Shown: positions 17,639 through 26,753, numbered from the stretch's first letter. The stretch is 64,000 nucleotides of DNA from JALZAI01 sp038212215 (GCA_038212215.1 JBBQUT010000006.1:1-64000); one strand, 5' to 3'. Numbers and translations: made by a program. Notes: generated by a model from the sequence alone, not told the origin.

Positions 17639-17692
17639 AAAGTAGACATAGTCGGTAGTGCTGCGCGGCGCCCGTGTCCGGTGTGCACGAAA

Positions 17693-17718
17693 GCCCCGCT
17701 GCGGCGTGCAGGCGGGGC
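17693..17718 (-). terminator. Attenuator-like hairpin in the infC leader
   Basis: On the minus strand GCCCCGC (17718-17712) pairs with GCGGGGC (17699-17693) around a 12-base loop and is followed by TTTCG. It sits about 65 bases before the infC start, inside the leader. It has the form of a weak intrinsic terminator, consistent with attenuation control of the infC-rpmI-rplT operon. No alternative antiterminator was worked out. Confidence 0.5.
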
Positions 17719-17884
17719 CTCGACGAAACCCGACCGGCCCGTTCCCGCAAACGCGGGCGCCGCCCGACGGGTGCCGGACGACACGGACCGGACCCGGCGC
17801 ACGCAACGTTCGAATGGCTCGGGTGGGAAACGGTGAGGTCTCCGCTTGCCGACCCCGCAGTACGCGGAGCCTGGTCGCGATGAC

Positions 17885-17914
17885 AGGGTATCAGCGTGCC
17901 CGACACCGATCCAA
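17885..17914 (-). promoter_or_regulatory. Probable infC operon promoter
   Basis: On the minus strand TTGGAT (17914-17909) and TACCCT (17890-17885) are 18 bases apart. This gives a leader of about 250 bases containing the attenuator-like hairpin. The promoter overlaps the first codons of the divergent DUF1844 gene. Confidence 0.35.
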
Positions 17915-18339
17915 AAGCCGCGCCCCTCCCTTCGAGCGACCCAGAGCCGTCCAGCGTCCCCGGCAGTGCCTCCCGCCCACACCCCGCAGCTGCCATCCCA
18001 CTACCGGCGCACGGGTTCGAGGGCCTGGCGGACACGCCGCTGGGCGAACTCACCGGCGTGCCGTCCACCGACGTCATCACCAGCGCGGCGGTGCTGCTGA
18101 TGGGCGCCTCGGCCGAGAACCTAGGCCTGGCGGCGCACGACGAGCCCACGCTCGACCTGGACGAGGCACGCGCCCTGATCACCGCGCTAGCCGGCTTGCT
18201 CGCAGCTACGCAGGACTATCTGGGCGAGCGCCGCGAGCCGCTGCACGAAGGCCTGCGCTCGCTGCAGGCCGCCTTCCGGCACGCCTGCCGCTATCCCGAC
18301 GAGCCGGGCAACGGCCCGGGCGAGCAGTACCTCTCCTAG
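17896..18339 (+). CDS. DUF1844 domain protein
   Basis: The 147-residue acidic protein has a disordered proline/serine-rich first 40 residues and then the DUF1844 segment GVPSTDVITSAAVLLMGASAENLG, followed by a helical EARALITALAGLLAATQDYLG. It is divergent from infC, a location often seen for this family in actinobacteria. The function is unknown. The GTG start lies within the infC promoter region, so the two starts may interfere. Confidence 0.8.
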   Translation: MPDTDPKAAPLPSSDPEPSSVPGSASRPHPAAAIPLPAHGFEGLADTPLGELTGVPSTDVITSAAVLLMGASAENLGLAAHDEPTLDLDEARALITALAGLLAATQDYLGERREPLHEGLRSLQAAFRHACRYPDEPGNGPGEQYLS

Positions 18340-18364
18340 CCGCAATGAGATTTTCCTGACCGCG

Positions 18365-19177
18365 GTGGCCGCGGCGCGAGTCGGCATCTCAGGCTGGACG
18401 TATCCGCCGTGGCGCGGCGTGTTCTATCCCGGCGGGCTCGCCCACCGGCGCGAACTGGAGTACGCAGCGTCGCACCTACGCACTATCGAGATCAACGGCT
18501 CGTTCTACTCGCTGCAACGCCCGTCAAGCTGGCGCGCATGGTTCGAGGAGACCCCCGACGACTTCGTGTTCGCCGTCAAAGGCGGCCGTTTCATCACGCA
18601 CCTGAAGAAGCTGGCCGGCGTCGAGACCGCGCTGGCGAACTTCTTCGGCTCCGGAGTCCTGGCGCTCGAGCACAAGCTCGGCCCGATGCTGTGGCAGTTG
18701 CCGCCGACGCTCGGCTTCGACCCGGCGCGACTGGCGTCCTTCTTCGCGCGGTTGCCGCGCTCGAGCGGCGAGGCGGCCTGGCTCGCCCGCCGCCACGACG
18801 AACGGATCAAGGATCGAGCCCTTGTCGATGCGTGCTGGGACGGCCCGATTCGGCACGCGCTCGAGGTTCGGCATGCCTCATTCCTGACGCCGGCGTTCAC
18901 GCAGTTGCTGCGTGAGCACGCGATCGCAGTCGTGGTTGCCGACACCGCCGGCAAATGGCCGCTGATCCGGGAGGTCACTGCCGACTTCGCCTATGTGCGC
19001 CTACACGGCGACGTCGAGTTGTACACGAGCGGCTACAGCGCGCCAGCGTTGGACAGTTGGGCCGCGACGATCCGCGCCTGGACGCAAGCCGGACACGACG
19101 TGTTCTGCTACTTCGACAACGATGTGAAAGTGCGCGCGCCGTTCGACGCGTTAGCGCTCGCCGAGCGGCTGCGCTGA
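18365..19177 (+). CDS. DUF72 (YecE-like) family protein
   Basis: The 270-residue protein has the typical start VGISGWTYPPWRGVFYPG, the EINGSFYSLQRPSSW segment, FAVKGGRFITHLKKL, and the C-terminal FCYFDNDVKVRAPFDALAL. The family has a TIM-barrel fold and no proven reaction. It begins 25 bases after the DUF1844 gene on the same strand, so the two may be co-transcribed. It is followed by a bidirectional terminator. Confidence 0.88.
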   Translation: MAAARVGISGWTYPPWRGVFYPGGLAHRRELEYAASHLRTIEINGSFYSLQRPSSWRAWFEETPDDFVFAVKGGRFITHLKKLAGVETALANFFGSGVLALEHKLGPMLWQLPPTLGFDPARLASFFARLPRSSGEAAWLARRHDERIKDRALVDACWDGPIRHALEVRHASFLTPAFTQLLREHAIAVVVADTAGKWPLIREVTADFAYVRLHGDVELYTSGYSAPALDSWAATIRAWTQAGHDVFCYFDNDVKVRAPFDALALAERLR

Positions 19178-19192
19178 ACGCGGATGGCACGC

Positions 19193-19217
19193 CGGCCGAC
19201 GCGGATCACGTCGGCCG
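19193..19217. terminator. Bidirectional terminator between DUF72 gene and acs
   Basis: CGGCCGACG and CGTCGGCCG form a perfect nine-base-pair stem with a seven-base loop between two convergent genes. On the plus strand it is followed by ACGCGCTTT. It would stop transcripts from both sides, though a long T-run is absent, as is usual at this GC content. Confidence 0.6.
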
Positions 19218-19230
19218 ACGCGCTTTAGCG

Positions 19231-21204
19231 TTAGTCCTCGGCCGGAGCGCTGGACATCTTCCCACCGATCAGGTCCATCACCGAGCTATCCGTGAGGGTG
19301 GTGACGTCACCCAGTTCCTTGTGATCGGCGACGTCACGCAGCAGCCTCCGCATGATCTTTCCGGAGCGCGTCTTCGGCAACTCGGCGACGATCATGATCT
19401 GGCGCGGCTTGGCGATCGCACCGATCTGGGTCGCCACGTGGTTGCGCAGCGTCTTGATCAGCTTCTCGCCCTCCGCCTCGTCGGTGGGGGCTTCGCCGCG
19501 CAGGATCACGAATGCGACGATGCCCTGACCGGTGGTCGGATCGCTCGCGCCGACCACCGCTGCCTCAGCGACCGTCGGGTGCGACACCAGCGCCGACTCC
19601 ACCTCCGTTGTCGAGATGCGGTGACCGGAGATGTTCATGACGTCGTCGACGCGGCCGAGTAGCCACAGGTCGCCGTCGTCGTCCTTCTTCGCACCGTCCC
19701 CGGCGAAGTAGTAACCCTGCTCGGCGAAGCGCGACCAGTAGGTCTCCTTGAACCGGTCCGGATCGCCCCAGATACCGCGCGTCATCGCCGGCCACGGGTC
19801 GGTGATCACGAGTAACCCGCCACCGCCGTTGGGGACCGGCGTGCCATCGTTGTCGACGACCTCGGCGCCGATTCCGGGCAATGCCGTCATCGCCGAGCCG
19901 GGCTTGGTACCGCTGACGCCGGGCAACGGCGCGATCATGAGCGCGCCTGTCTCGGTCTGCCACCAGGTGTCCACGATCGGGCAGCGCTCCCCGCCGATGT
20001 GCAGGCGGTACCACATCCATGCCTCGGGGTTGATCGGCTCACCGACGGAGCCGAGCAGGCGCAAGGAGGATAGATCGTGCGCGTTCGGGACGTCCTCGCC
20101 CCATTTCATGAAGGTACGGATCGTGGTCGGGGCGGTGTACAAGATGGTGATCTTGTACTTCTCGATCATCTCGAACCAGCGGTGCTCGTTCGGCGTGTTC
20201 GGCGTCCCTTCGTACATGAACGACGTCGCCCGGTTCGCGAGCGGGCCATAGACGATGTAGCTGTGCCCGGTGATCCAGCCGATGTCTGCGCCGCACCAGT
20301 ACAGGTCCTCGTCGGGCTTGAGGTCGAAGACCGCGTGATGGGTGTACGCGGCCTGGGTGAGGTATCCGCCCGAGGTGTGCAGGATGCCTTTCGGCGCACC
20401 CGTCGTGCCGGAGGTGTACATGACGAACAGCGGGTGTTCGGCGTCGAAGAATTCGCAGCTGTGCTCGGCGGACGCCTTGCCGACCACGTCGTCCCACCAC
20501 AGGTCGCGTGAGTCGTCCCATGCGACATCCTGGCCGGTACGCTTCACGACAAGAACATTGCGGACGTCCGGGCACTTCTGCAGGGCCTCGTCGACCGCGG
20601 GCTTCAACGCCGACGCCGAGCCACGCCGGTAGCCACCGTCGGCGGTGATCACGATGCGCGCATCGCAGTCGATGATCCGGTCCGACAGCGAGGTCGAGGA
20701 GAATCCGCCGAATATGACGGTGTGCGGCGCACCCAGCCGCGCGCAGGCGAGCATCGCCACGACCGTCTCCGGGATCATCGGCAGGTAGATCGCGATCCGA
20801 TCGCCGGTCTGCACGCCCAATTCGATGAGCGCGTTGGCGGCCTTACAGACCTCGTCCTTGAGCTCGGCGTAAGTCAGCGCGCGGGTCTCGCCCGGCTCGC
20901 CTTCCCAGTGATAAGCGACCTGATCGCCGTGCCCGTCCTCGACGTGGCGGTCGAGGCAGTTGTAGGCCACGTTGAGCTTGCCGCCGACGAACCACTTGGC
21001 GAACGGGGCGTCTGACCAGTCCAGCACTTCGGACCACTTGGTGTCCCAGGAGAGCCGGTCCGCCTGTTTGGCCCAGAAGGCCAGTCGGTCACCGGATGCC
21101 TCGTCATAGGCGTCGGCCTTGACATTCGCGTTTGCGGCGAATTCGTCGGGGGGCGGGAAGCGACGATCTTCTTTGGACAGATTCGACAGCGTTTGCTCGC
21201 TCAT
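19231..21204 (-). CDS. acs: Acetyl-CoA synthetase (AMP-forming)
   Basis: It activates acetate to acetyl-CoA with ATP. The 657-residue ANL-superfamily protein shows VMYTSGTTGAPKGILHTSGG (ATP loop), YWCGADIGWITGHSYIVYGPL, DTWWQTETG and the C-terminal KTRSGKIMRRLLRD, whose Lys is the regulatory acetylation site in the family. It begins nine bases after the acetate permease gene, so uptake and activation form one operon. Length is typical. Confidence 0.96.
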   Translation of the reverse strand: MSEQTLSNLSKEDRRFPPPDEFAANANVKADAYDEASGDRLAFWAKQADRLSWDTKWSEVLDWSDAPFAKWFVGGKLNVAYNCLDRHVEDGHGDQVAYHWEGEPGETRALTYAELKDEVCKAANALIELGVQTGDRIAIYLPMIPETVVAMLACARLGAPHTVIFGGFSSTSLSDRIIDCDARIVITADGGYRRGSASALKPAVDEALQKCPDVRNVLVVKRTGQDVAWDDSRDLWWDDVVGKASAEHSCEFFDAEHPLFVMYTSGTTGAPKGILHTSGGYLTQAAYTHHAVFDLKPDEDLYWCGADIGWITGHSYIVYGPLANRATSFMYEGTPNTPNEHRWFEMIEKYKITILYTAPTTIRTFMKWGEDVPNAHDLSSLRLLGSVGEPINPEAWMWYRLHIGGERCPIVDTWWQTETGALMIAPLPGVSGTKPGSAMTALPGIGAEVVDNDGTPVPNGGGGLLVITDPWPAMTRGIWGDPDRFKETYWSRFAEQGYYFAGDGAKKDDDGDLWLLGRVDDVMNISGHRISTTEVESALVSHPTVAEAAVVGASDPTTGQGIVAFVILRGEAPTDEAEGEKLIKTLRNHVATQIGAIAKPRQIMIVAELPKTRSGKIMRRLLRDVADHKELGDVTTLTDSSVMDLIGGKMSSAPAED

Positions 21205-21213
21205 GACAGGAAT

Positions 21214-21825
21214 CTATCGCGGCATCGTCGGGAAGACGACCCGCCGGAACGTCGAGTTGGCAACCCCGGCGAGTGACCCGTACCAGGCGAGCACCGCCGT
21301 GACCAGGCCGAGCCAGCCGCCGAGCTTGGACCAGCCGGTCGACTCGCCCAACTCACCGACACTGAGGGCGATGAAGGTCAGGGCCAGGAAGACGAACACC
21401 GCGAGCACGACACCGGAGACCCGCGAGGCCGCGATGCACATGTAGGTGGTGAAGATCGCCCAGACGAGCAGGAACAACCCCACCGCGTGACTGACGTCAG
21501 CAGGCTTGACGGTGCTGGGCAGATGCGGCAGGACGTGGTCGACCAGGTACCAGTAGGACAACCAGAAGGCGCCGTAGGAGGAGAACGCGAGGGCGCCGAA
21601 CGTGTTGCGGTTGGCAAACTCCCACATGCCGGCCAGCAACTGGGCCAAGCCACCGTAGAAGAAGGCCAGTCCGAGCACGACCGTGACGACGGTGTCCGAC
21701 AGCATTCCGGTGTTGACGACGGACAGGAAGAAGGTGGTCGCTGCGAACGCTGCGAGCCCCAGCGGCGCGGGATCGGCGACGCGGGGGGCGGGCAACTCGG
21801 TTCGGTCGTCGGCTGGTGCTGTCAT
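21214..21825 (-). CDS. Acetate uptake permease (GPR1/FUN34/YaaH family)
   Basis: The 203-residue inner-membrane protein has six predicted transmembrane helices, the family start motif DPAPLGLAAFA (about 19-29), FYGGLAQLLAGMWEFANRNTFG and FSSYGAFWLSYW. The family moves acetate or succinate with protons. Coupling to acs, nine bases downstream, supports acetate as the substrate. A strong GGAGGGAG site precedes the ATG. The 124 bases upstream hold no gene. Confidence 0.9.
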   Translation of the reverse strand: MTAPADDRTELPAPRVADPAPLGLAAFAATTFFLSVVNTGMLSDTVVTVVLGLAFFYGGLAQLLAGMWEFANRNTFGALAFSSYGAFWLSYWYLVDHVLPHLPSTVKPADVSHAVGLFLLVWAIFTTYMCIAASRVSGVVLAVFVFLALTFIALSVGELGESTGWSKLGGWLGLVTAVLAWYGSLAGVANSTFRRVVFPTMPR

Positions 21826-21949
21826 CTCGGTACTCCCTCCAGGAACGGCGGGCGGTGACCGCGTTGTGCGCCGCGCTGCGACCGTTCGGGTAGCGACGCT
21901 ATCCGAGGGTTACGCGCTTCGGGAAGTACCGCGCGCTTCGCCGCGGTCG

Positions 21950-22399
21950 TCAGGCGTCGGCGTGGGTGACGGCCCACAGGGCCCGCAGCCGGCGCATCGA
22001 TTCGACCGCGCGCTCCTTGTCGAGGCGTTGCACCGCATAGATCGCAAGGGTTTCCTCCCCCGGCAGGACCAGTCGGGCGAAGCGCACCTTGCTCGGGAAG
22101 TCCACCCGCACGATGAGGTCCCAGGGCACGACGCGCCAGCCGCCGAGGAACGCGCGCAACCGTACCGACTCGGTGTCGGCTCGCAGTCGCGGACGCGTCG
22201 GCATGATGCACAGCCCGGCCAGGATCACGCCGATGACAACCGTCGCGATCTGGTCCTTGCCGGTGAAGTCGGCGCCGGCATTGGCCGACGTCATCACGAG
22301 CGCCGTCAGCACGAAAACCGCAAGAACCACGGCGGACGCGGCCCAGGCGATCCGGCTCGTCACGACCGGTCGCGCCTCGACGATCTGCTCGGCGCTCAT
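21950..22399 (-). CDS. PH-domain membrane protein
   Basis: The 149-residue protein has two close transmembrane helices (about 20-40 and 55-72) and a C-terminal bacterial PH-like domain (RPRLRADTESVRLRAFLGGWRVVPWDLIVRVDFP). The upstream-extended frame is rejected because the ATG at 22399 overlaps the hisG stop as ATGA. The function is unknown; such proteins commonly follow the hisE-hisG pair in actinobacteria. Confidence 0.75.
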   Translation of the reverse strand: MSAEQIVEARPVVTSRIAWAASAVVLAVFVLTALVMTSANAGADFTGKDQIATVVIGVILAGLCIMPTRPRLRADTESVRLRAFLGGWRVVPWDLIVRVDFPSKVRFARLVLPGEETLAIYAVQRLDKERAVESMRRLRALWAVTHADA

Positions 22400-23241
22400 A
22401 GCCGACACGCGGAGATGTCGGTGACCAGGATGCCGCGCGCGCCGAGTTCCCAGAGCTCGTCCATCACCTGGTTCGTGCGCTTGCGCTCGACCATCGACCG
22501 AACTGCCGACCACCCGCGCTCGTGCAGCGGGGAAACGGTCGGCGACTCGATGCCCGGTGTGATCTCCACCGCCTTCTCGACGAGGTCGTCGCTGATGTCG
22601 TAGTCCATCAGCACGTACTGCCGCGCGATGATCACGCCCTGCAACCTGCGCATCAGCTGCTCGATGCGCGGATCGATGTCGGCGCGGCGGCTGCGAATCA
22701 GTACCGCCTGGCTGACGAGCAGCGGATCGCCGAACACCTCGAGCCCGGCGTTGCGCAGGGTCGTCCCGGTTGAAACCACGTCGGCGATCACGTCCGCGAC
22801 GTCCAGGCGCACAGCAGTCTCGACTGCGCCGTCGAGGCGGATGATCTCCGCGGCGACCCGGTGCTCACGAAGGTAGGAGTCGACCACACCGGGATAGGCC
22901 GTCGCGATGCGCTTGCCGTGCAGGTCCTCGACGGTGTGCGCCGTCCCGGCGCGTCCGGCGAAGCGAAAGGTGGAACCGGCGAACCCGAGCTGGAGGATCG
23001 CGTCGGCCGGGGCTGCGGAATCCAGCAGGAGATCCTCGCCGGTGATGCCGACGTCGAGGCGTCCGGAGCCGACGTAGATGGCGATGTCACGCGGACGCAG
23101 GAAAAAGAACTCGGTGTCGTTGTCGGTGTCGAGCAGGACGAGTTCGCGGTGGTCGCTGCGCTGGCGATAACCCGCCTCGACGAGCATCTGGCTCGCCGGC
23201 TCGGACAGCGAGCCCTTGTTGGGAACGGCGATGCGGAGCAT
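22396..23241 (-). CDS. hisG: ATP phosphoribosyltransferase
   Basis: It catalyses the first, feedback-inhibited step of histidine synthesis (ATP + PRPP). The 281-residue protein is the long form: catalytic domains opening LRIAVPNKGSL, the PRPP-binding region DVVSTGTTLRNAGLEV, and the C-terminal regulatory domain PGIESPTVSPLHERGWSAVR that binds histidine. It lies 42 bases after hisE. The remaining his genes are outside this window. Confidence 0.96.
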   Translation of the reverse strand: MLRIAVPNKGSLSEPASQMLVEAGYRQRSDHRELVLLDTDNDTEFFFLRPRDIAIYVGSGRLDVGITGEDLLLDSAAPADAILQLGFAGSTFRFAGRAGTAHTVEDLHGKRIATAYPGVVDSYLREHRVAAEIIRLDGAVETAVRLDVADVIADVVSTGTTLRNAGLEVFGDPLLVSQAVLIRSRRADIDPRIEQLMRRLQGVIIARQYVLMDYDISDDLVEKAVEITPGIESPTVSPLHERGWSAVRSMVERKRTNQVMDELWELGARGILVTDISACRL

Positions 23242-23283
23242 TCGGATTCTCTCTAGGCGGCGGGCGGCGGAATGGCGGGCCGA

Positions 23284-23547
23284 CTAGAGATGTCGGTAGA
23301 CGTCCTCGAGCCCGATACCTTTGCCGAGCATGATCACCTGGACGCGGTACAGCAGCTGGCTGATCTCCGCTGCGGTGCGTTCGGCGGACTCGTGCTCGGC
23401 GGCCATCCACACCTCAGCGGCTTCCTCGACGACTTTCTTGCCCTGCGCGTGCACGCCGGCGTCCAGGGCTTCGACGGTCGCCGAGCCTGCGGGGCGGGTC
23501 TGCTGGCGTTCGCGCAGTTCGGCGAACAGCTCATCGAAGCTTTTCAT
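23284..23547 (-). CDS. hisE: Phosphoribosyl-ATP pyrophosphatase
   Basis: It is the second step of histidine synthesis, hydrolysing PR-ATP to PR-AMP. The 87-residue all-alpha NTP-pyrophosphohydrolase has the metal-binding KKVVEEAAEVWMAAEHES segment. The ATG at 23547 is chosen because the family begins at SFDELFAEL; the longer frame adds residues without homology. It precedes hisG in the usual actinobacterial order. Confidence 0.94.
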   Translation of the reverse strand: MKSFDELFAELRERQQTRPAGSATVEALDAGVHAQGKKVVEEAAEVWMAAEHESAERTAAEISQLLYRVQVIMLGKGIGLEDVYRHL

Positions 23548-23626
23548 GTCGAGGTCCGAGCCTACCGGCGCAGACGCCGACCGCGGCTTCGCCCGCAGGT
23601 GGTTGCTCAGTCCCCACAAGGCCGGC

Positions 23627-24625
23627 TCAGGACAACCCGGGCAGCACCTGCGTCTTGAGTCCCTTGCCCGCGCGGAACGCGTCGAGCGCTTCGGCGTAGT
23701 GCTCCAGCGGCATCCGGTCGGTAATGAACATGCCGGGATCGATCACCCCGTCGGCGAACAGTTCGGCCGCCCGCTCGTAGGAGTGCAGCACTGCCATCGA
23801 CCCGGTGATGGTGATTTCCTTGTTGTAGATCCGGAAGGGGTCGATTTGCACACGCGTGGCGTAGTCGGCCACGCCGAACTGCAGGAAGGTGCCCCCCGCC
23901 CCGACGCGCTGCAGGCCGTCCTGGATCGCTCGCCCGTTGCCGGTCGCGTCGACCACGAGCTCCCACCCGTAGGGCCGCTCGATGTGCTCCGCCGACGTCG
24001 CGGTGGCGGAGGCGCCCATGTCCGCCGCGTGCGGCAGTCGGTCGCTGTTCACGTCGACGACGTCGACGCTCACCGCTCCGGTGCGCTGCGCGAGCCGCAG
24101 CATCATCAGCCCCATCGTCCCCGCGCCGTAGATGAGCACGTGCGAGCCGAGCTGGCTGCGCAGTACGTCGTAACCCCGCACCGCGCACGACAGCGGCTCG
24201 ATGAGGGTCGCATCGGCGGTTGCCACCTCGTCGGGAAGCGGCACGCAGTTGGCGGCAGGGACGGCGACGAACTCGGCCGCACCGCCCGCGACGCTTACCC
24301 CGATCGCGTTCCAGCGTTCGCACAAATTGTTCTTGCCGAGCCGGCAGTAGTGGCACTCGTGGCAGTAGAGCGACGGGTCGACCGCGACCCGGTCGCCTTC
24401 TGATACGCCGCGCGCGCCCGGCCCGGTCGCGACGACCGTCCCGGCGAACTCGTGACCAGGAATGATCGGCAGCGTCGGCGCGAACTCGCCCTGCAGGATA
24501 TGCAAATCGGTGCCGCACAGCCCGCAAGCGGCTACCTGCACGACGACCTCGCCGTGCCCGGGCGTCGGGTCGTCGACCGACTCGATCGCCACCTCGCCGG
24601 GCGAGGTGATGACTGCAGCCCGCAC
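23627..24625 (-). CDS. Zinc-dependent medium-chain alcohol (polyol) dehydrogenase
   Basis: The product is about 332 residues. Catalytic-zinc ligands sit in CGLCGTDLH and PGHEFAGTV, structural-zinc cysteines in CHECHYCRLGKNNLC, and the NAD fold starts YGAGTMGLMMLR. The GTG at 24625 is preceded by a G-rich site; the longer frame upstream has no homology. It is divergent from a xylulokinase-like gene, which suggests oxidation of a polyol such as xylitol or arabitol to a ketopentose. Threonine- or sorbitol-dehydrogenase-like roles are possible; the substrate is not readable from sequence. Confidence 0.85.
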   Translation of the reverse strand: MRAAVITSPGEVAIESVDDPTPGHGEVVVQVAACGLCGTDLHILQGEFAPTLPIIPGHEFAGTVVATGPGARGVSEGDRVAVDPSLYCHECHYCRLGKNNLCERWNAIGVSVAGGAAEFVAVPAANCVPLPDEVATADATLIEPLSCAVRGYDVLRSQLGSHVLIYGAGTMGLMMLRLAQRTGAVSVDVVDVNSDRLPHAADMGASATATSAEHIERPYGWELVVDATGNGRAIQDGLQRVGAGGTFLQFGVADYATRVQIDPFRIYNKEITITGSMAVLHSYERAAELFADGVIDPGMFITDRMPLEHYAEALDAFRAGKGLKTQVLPGLS

Positions 24626-24681
24626 TTCACCGCCCCCAATGACAAACGCAACTGTGCGCTGCTGGAAAAGATCTTTGGCTG

Positions 24682-24711
24682 ACCCTGTCGCGCGTCGTTG
24701 GCAGTTGTCAA
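24682..24711 (-). promoter_or_regulatory. Probable promoter of the alcohol dehydrogenase gene
   Basis: On the minus strand a perfect TTGACA (24711-24706) is followed after 18 bases by CAGGGT (24687-24682). Its -35 box lies within the spacer of the divergent xylulokinase promoter, so one regulator could control both genes. Confidence 0.45.
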
Positions 24712-24727
24712 CACCCTCTGTCAGGAT
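24698..24727 (+). promoter_or_regulatory. Probable promoter of the xylulokinase gene
   Basis: TTGGCA (24698-24703) and CAGGAT (24722-24727) are 18 bases apart, about 107 bases before the xylulokinase ATG. It overlaps the divergent dehydrogenase promoter; the segment TTGGCAGTTGTCAA between them is a partial inverted repeat that could serve as an operator. Confidence 0.4.
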
Positions 24728-24834
24728 GACGCCCGGATCGCGCACATGAGCGCCGCCGAGGGAGGTGCGCCCCGTCCGGGCAGTCCGAGCCGGTGTTGAT
24801 GGCGCGAGGATCGCTTGACGATGAGGAGGCATGC

Positions 24835-26256
24835 ATGACGTTGATTGCCGGAATCGACTCCTCGACGCAGGCCTGCAAGATCGTGATCCGGGACGCCGGT
24901 ACCGGGGCGCTCGTCCGCAGTGGCGCGGCCCGCCACCCCGACGGCACGTCAGTCGATCCGCAGGCGTGGTGGGACGCGCTGCAGAGCGCCGCCGCTGCCG
25001 CCGGCGGATTCGACGATGTCGCCGCGATCTCGGTCGGCGGCCAGCAGCACGGCATGGTGTGCCTGGACGAATCCGGCGCCGTGGTGCGCAAAGCGCTGCT
25101 GTGGAACGACACCCGCTCGGCGCAGGCAAGCGACGATCTGCTCGCCGAACTCGATGGCGGCGCGGGTGCTTGGGCGGCAGCGATCGGGTCGGTGCCGCTG
25201 GCCTCGTTCACGGTGACCAAGCTGCGCTGGCTCGCCGAGCACGAACCCGCAAACGCCGAACGCACCGCGGCGGTGTGCCTGCCGCACGACTGGCTCACCT
25301 GGCGTCTGGGCGGCGGCGGTCTGGAGGCGCTGCGCACCGACCGCGGCGACGCGAGTGGCACGGGGTACTGGTCACCGGCGGACGCAACGTATCGGCGGGA
25401 TCTGCTCTACCTCGCCTTCGGGGCCGAACCGGAACTTCCCGTCGTGCTCGGCCCGTCCGAACCAGCCGGGTCGACGCCTGGCGGCATCGTGCTCGGCCCC
25501 GGCACCGGCGACAACGCGGCGGCCGCGCTGGGGGTCGGCGCGGTACGCGGCGACGTCGTGGTGTCGATCGGGACGTCCGGCGTCGTCAGCGCGGTGAGCG
25601 CGACGCCGACTGCCGACCCCACCGGCATCGTCGCTGGGTTCGCCGACGCCTCGGGCCAGTTCCTGCCACTGGCGTGCACTCTGAACGCGGCGCGGGTGCT
25701 CGATTCGACCGCCCGCCTGCTCGGCGTCGATCTGGACGAGTTGTCACGCCTGGCGTTGTCGGCGCCCCCCGGCGCCGACGGTCTGGTTCTCGTCCCCTAT
25801 CTCGACGGCGAACGGACCCCGAACCGTCCCGACGCCGCAGGGTCGGTGCTGGGGCTGACCAACCGCAACGCAACCCCGCCACACCTCGCCCGGGCAGCCG
25901 TGGAGGGACTGCTGTGCGGGCTCGCCGACGGTCTGGACGCGCTGCGCGCCGAAGGCGTCGAGGTGTCGCGAGTGCTACTCGTCGGCGGTGGCGCCCGCTC
26001 GGAGGCGCTGCGCAGGATCGCCCCGGCCGTACTCGCCGCACCAGTCGCGGTGCCCGATCCCGGCGAGTACGTGGCCGACGGCGCTGCGCGGCAGGCGGCG
26101 TGGACGCTCGCAGGTGGCACCCAGCCGCCGGCGTGGCAGCGGCAGGAGCCAGCACGCTACGACGCCGATCCGATGCCTGTTGTGCGCGAGCGCTACGCCG
26201 AGGTGCGCCCGCTGACGGCTCGCCGTCTCACCGCTGCGGAAGATCACGCAGACTGA
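24835..26256 (+). CDS. xylB: Xylulokinase-like FGGY carbohydrate kinase
   Basis: It is predicted to phosphorylate D-xylulose or a related ketopentose for entry to the pentose phosphate pathway. The 473-residue protein has AGIDSSTQACKIVI, SVGGQQHGMVCLD and WNDTRS in the N-terminal lobe, and VSIGTSGVVS, PYLDGERTPNRPDAAG and VGGGARSEALRRI in the C-terminal lobe, all typical of XylB. GGAGG lies five bases before the ATG at 24835, so the upstream GTG at 24793 is rejected. The last 29 bases overlap ribH on the other strand. Confidence 0.85.
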   Translation: MTLIAGIDSSTQACKIVIRDAGTGALVRSGAARHPDGTSVDPQAWWDALQSAAAAAGGFDDVAAISVGGQQHGMVCLDESGAVVRKALLWNDTRSAQASDDLLAELDGGAGAWAAAIGSVPLASFTVTKLRWLAEHEPANAERTAAVCLPHDWLTWRLGGGGLEALRTDRGDASGTGYWSPADATYRRDLLYLAFGAEPELPVVLGPSEPAGSTPGGIVLGPGTGDNAAAALGVGAVRGDVVVSIGTSGVVSAVSATPTADPTGIVAGFADASGQFLPLACTLNAARVLDSTARLLGVDLDELSRLALSAPPGADGLVLVPYLDGERTPNRPDAAGSVLGLTNRNATPPHLARAAVEGLLCGLADGLDALRAEGVEVSRVLLVGGGARSEALRRIAPAVLAAPVAVPDPGEYVADGAARQAAWTLAGGTQPPAWQRQEPARYDADPMPVVRERYAEVRPLTARRLTAAEDHAD

Positions 26257-26710
26257 CGGCAGTGGCCAGCGCGGCGGCCGTCGCCTCGTAGCCCTTGTCC
26301 TCGCGCGATCCCGGCAATCCGGCACGCTCGAGGGCCTGCTGCTCGTCGTCGCAGGTCAGCACGCCAAAGCCGATCGGCATCCCGGTGTCGGCGCACACCG
26401 CGCTCAATCCGAGCGTGGCGGCCTGGCAGACGTAGTCGAAATGCGGCGTGCCGCCCCGGATCACCACGCCCAGCGCGACCACTGCGTCGTATCCCGCACT
26501 GGCGAACCGGCTTGCCGCAGCGATCAGCTCGAACGTCCCCGGCACGCGCAGTTCGGTGACATTGGCGACATCGGAATCGCGCATCGCACGCCGGGCCCCG
26601 TCGAGCAGGCCGTCCATCACCTCGGTGTGCCACAGGCTCGCGGCAACGGCGACCCGCAGGTTTCCCGCCCCGGCGACCGGTCCGGCGGTCGGCGCTCCGT
26701 GTCCGCTCAT
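26228..26710 (-). CDS. ribH: 6,7-dimethyl-8-ribityllumazine synthase
   Basis: It condenses the ribityl-pyrimidine with dihydroxybutanone phosphate, the penultimate riboflavin step. The product is about 160 residues with FELIAAASRFA, ALGVVIRGGTPHFDYVC and PIGFGVLTCDDEQQA, and the C-terminal DKGYEATAAAL. The ATG at 26710 is chosen because homology starts soon after; a GTG further up in the same frame is possible. It is the last gene of the riboflavin operon and converges on xylB with a 29-base overlap. Confidence 0.94.
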   Translation of the reverse strand: MSGHGAPTAGPVAGAGNLRVAVAASLWHTEVMDGLLDGARRAMRDSDVANVTELRVPGTFELIAAASRFASAGYDAVVALGVVIRGGTPHFDYVCQAATLGLSAVCADTGMPIGFGVLTCDDEQQALERAGLPGSREDKGYEATAAALATAVSLRDLPQR

Positions 26711-26753
26711 CGACGCCCGCGCAACGCTGCGGGCGCGCAGCACGCCGCACTCA

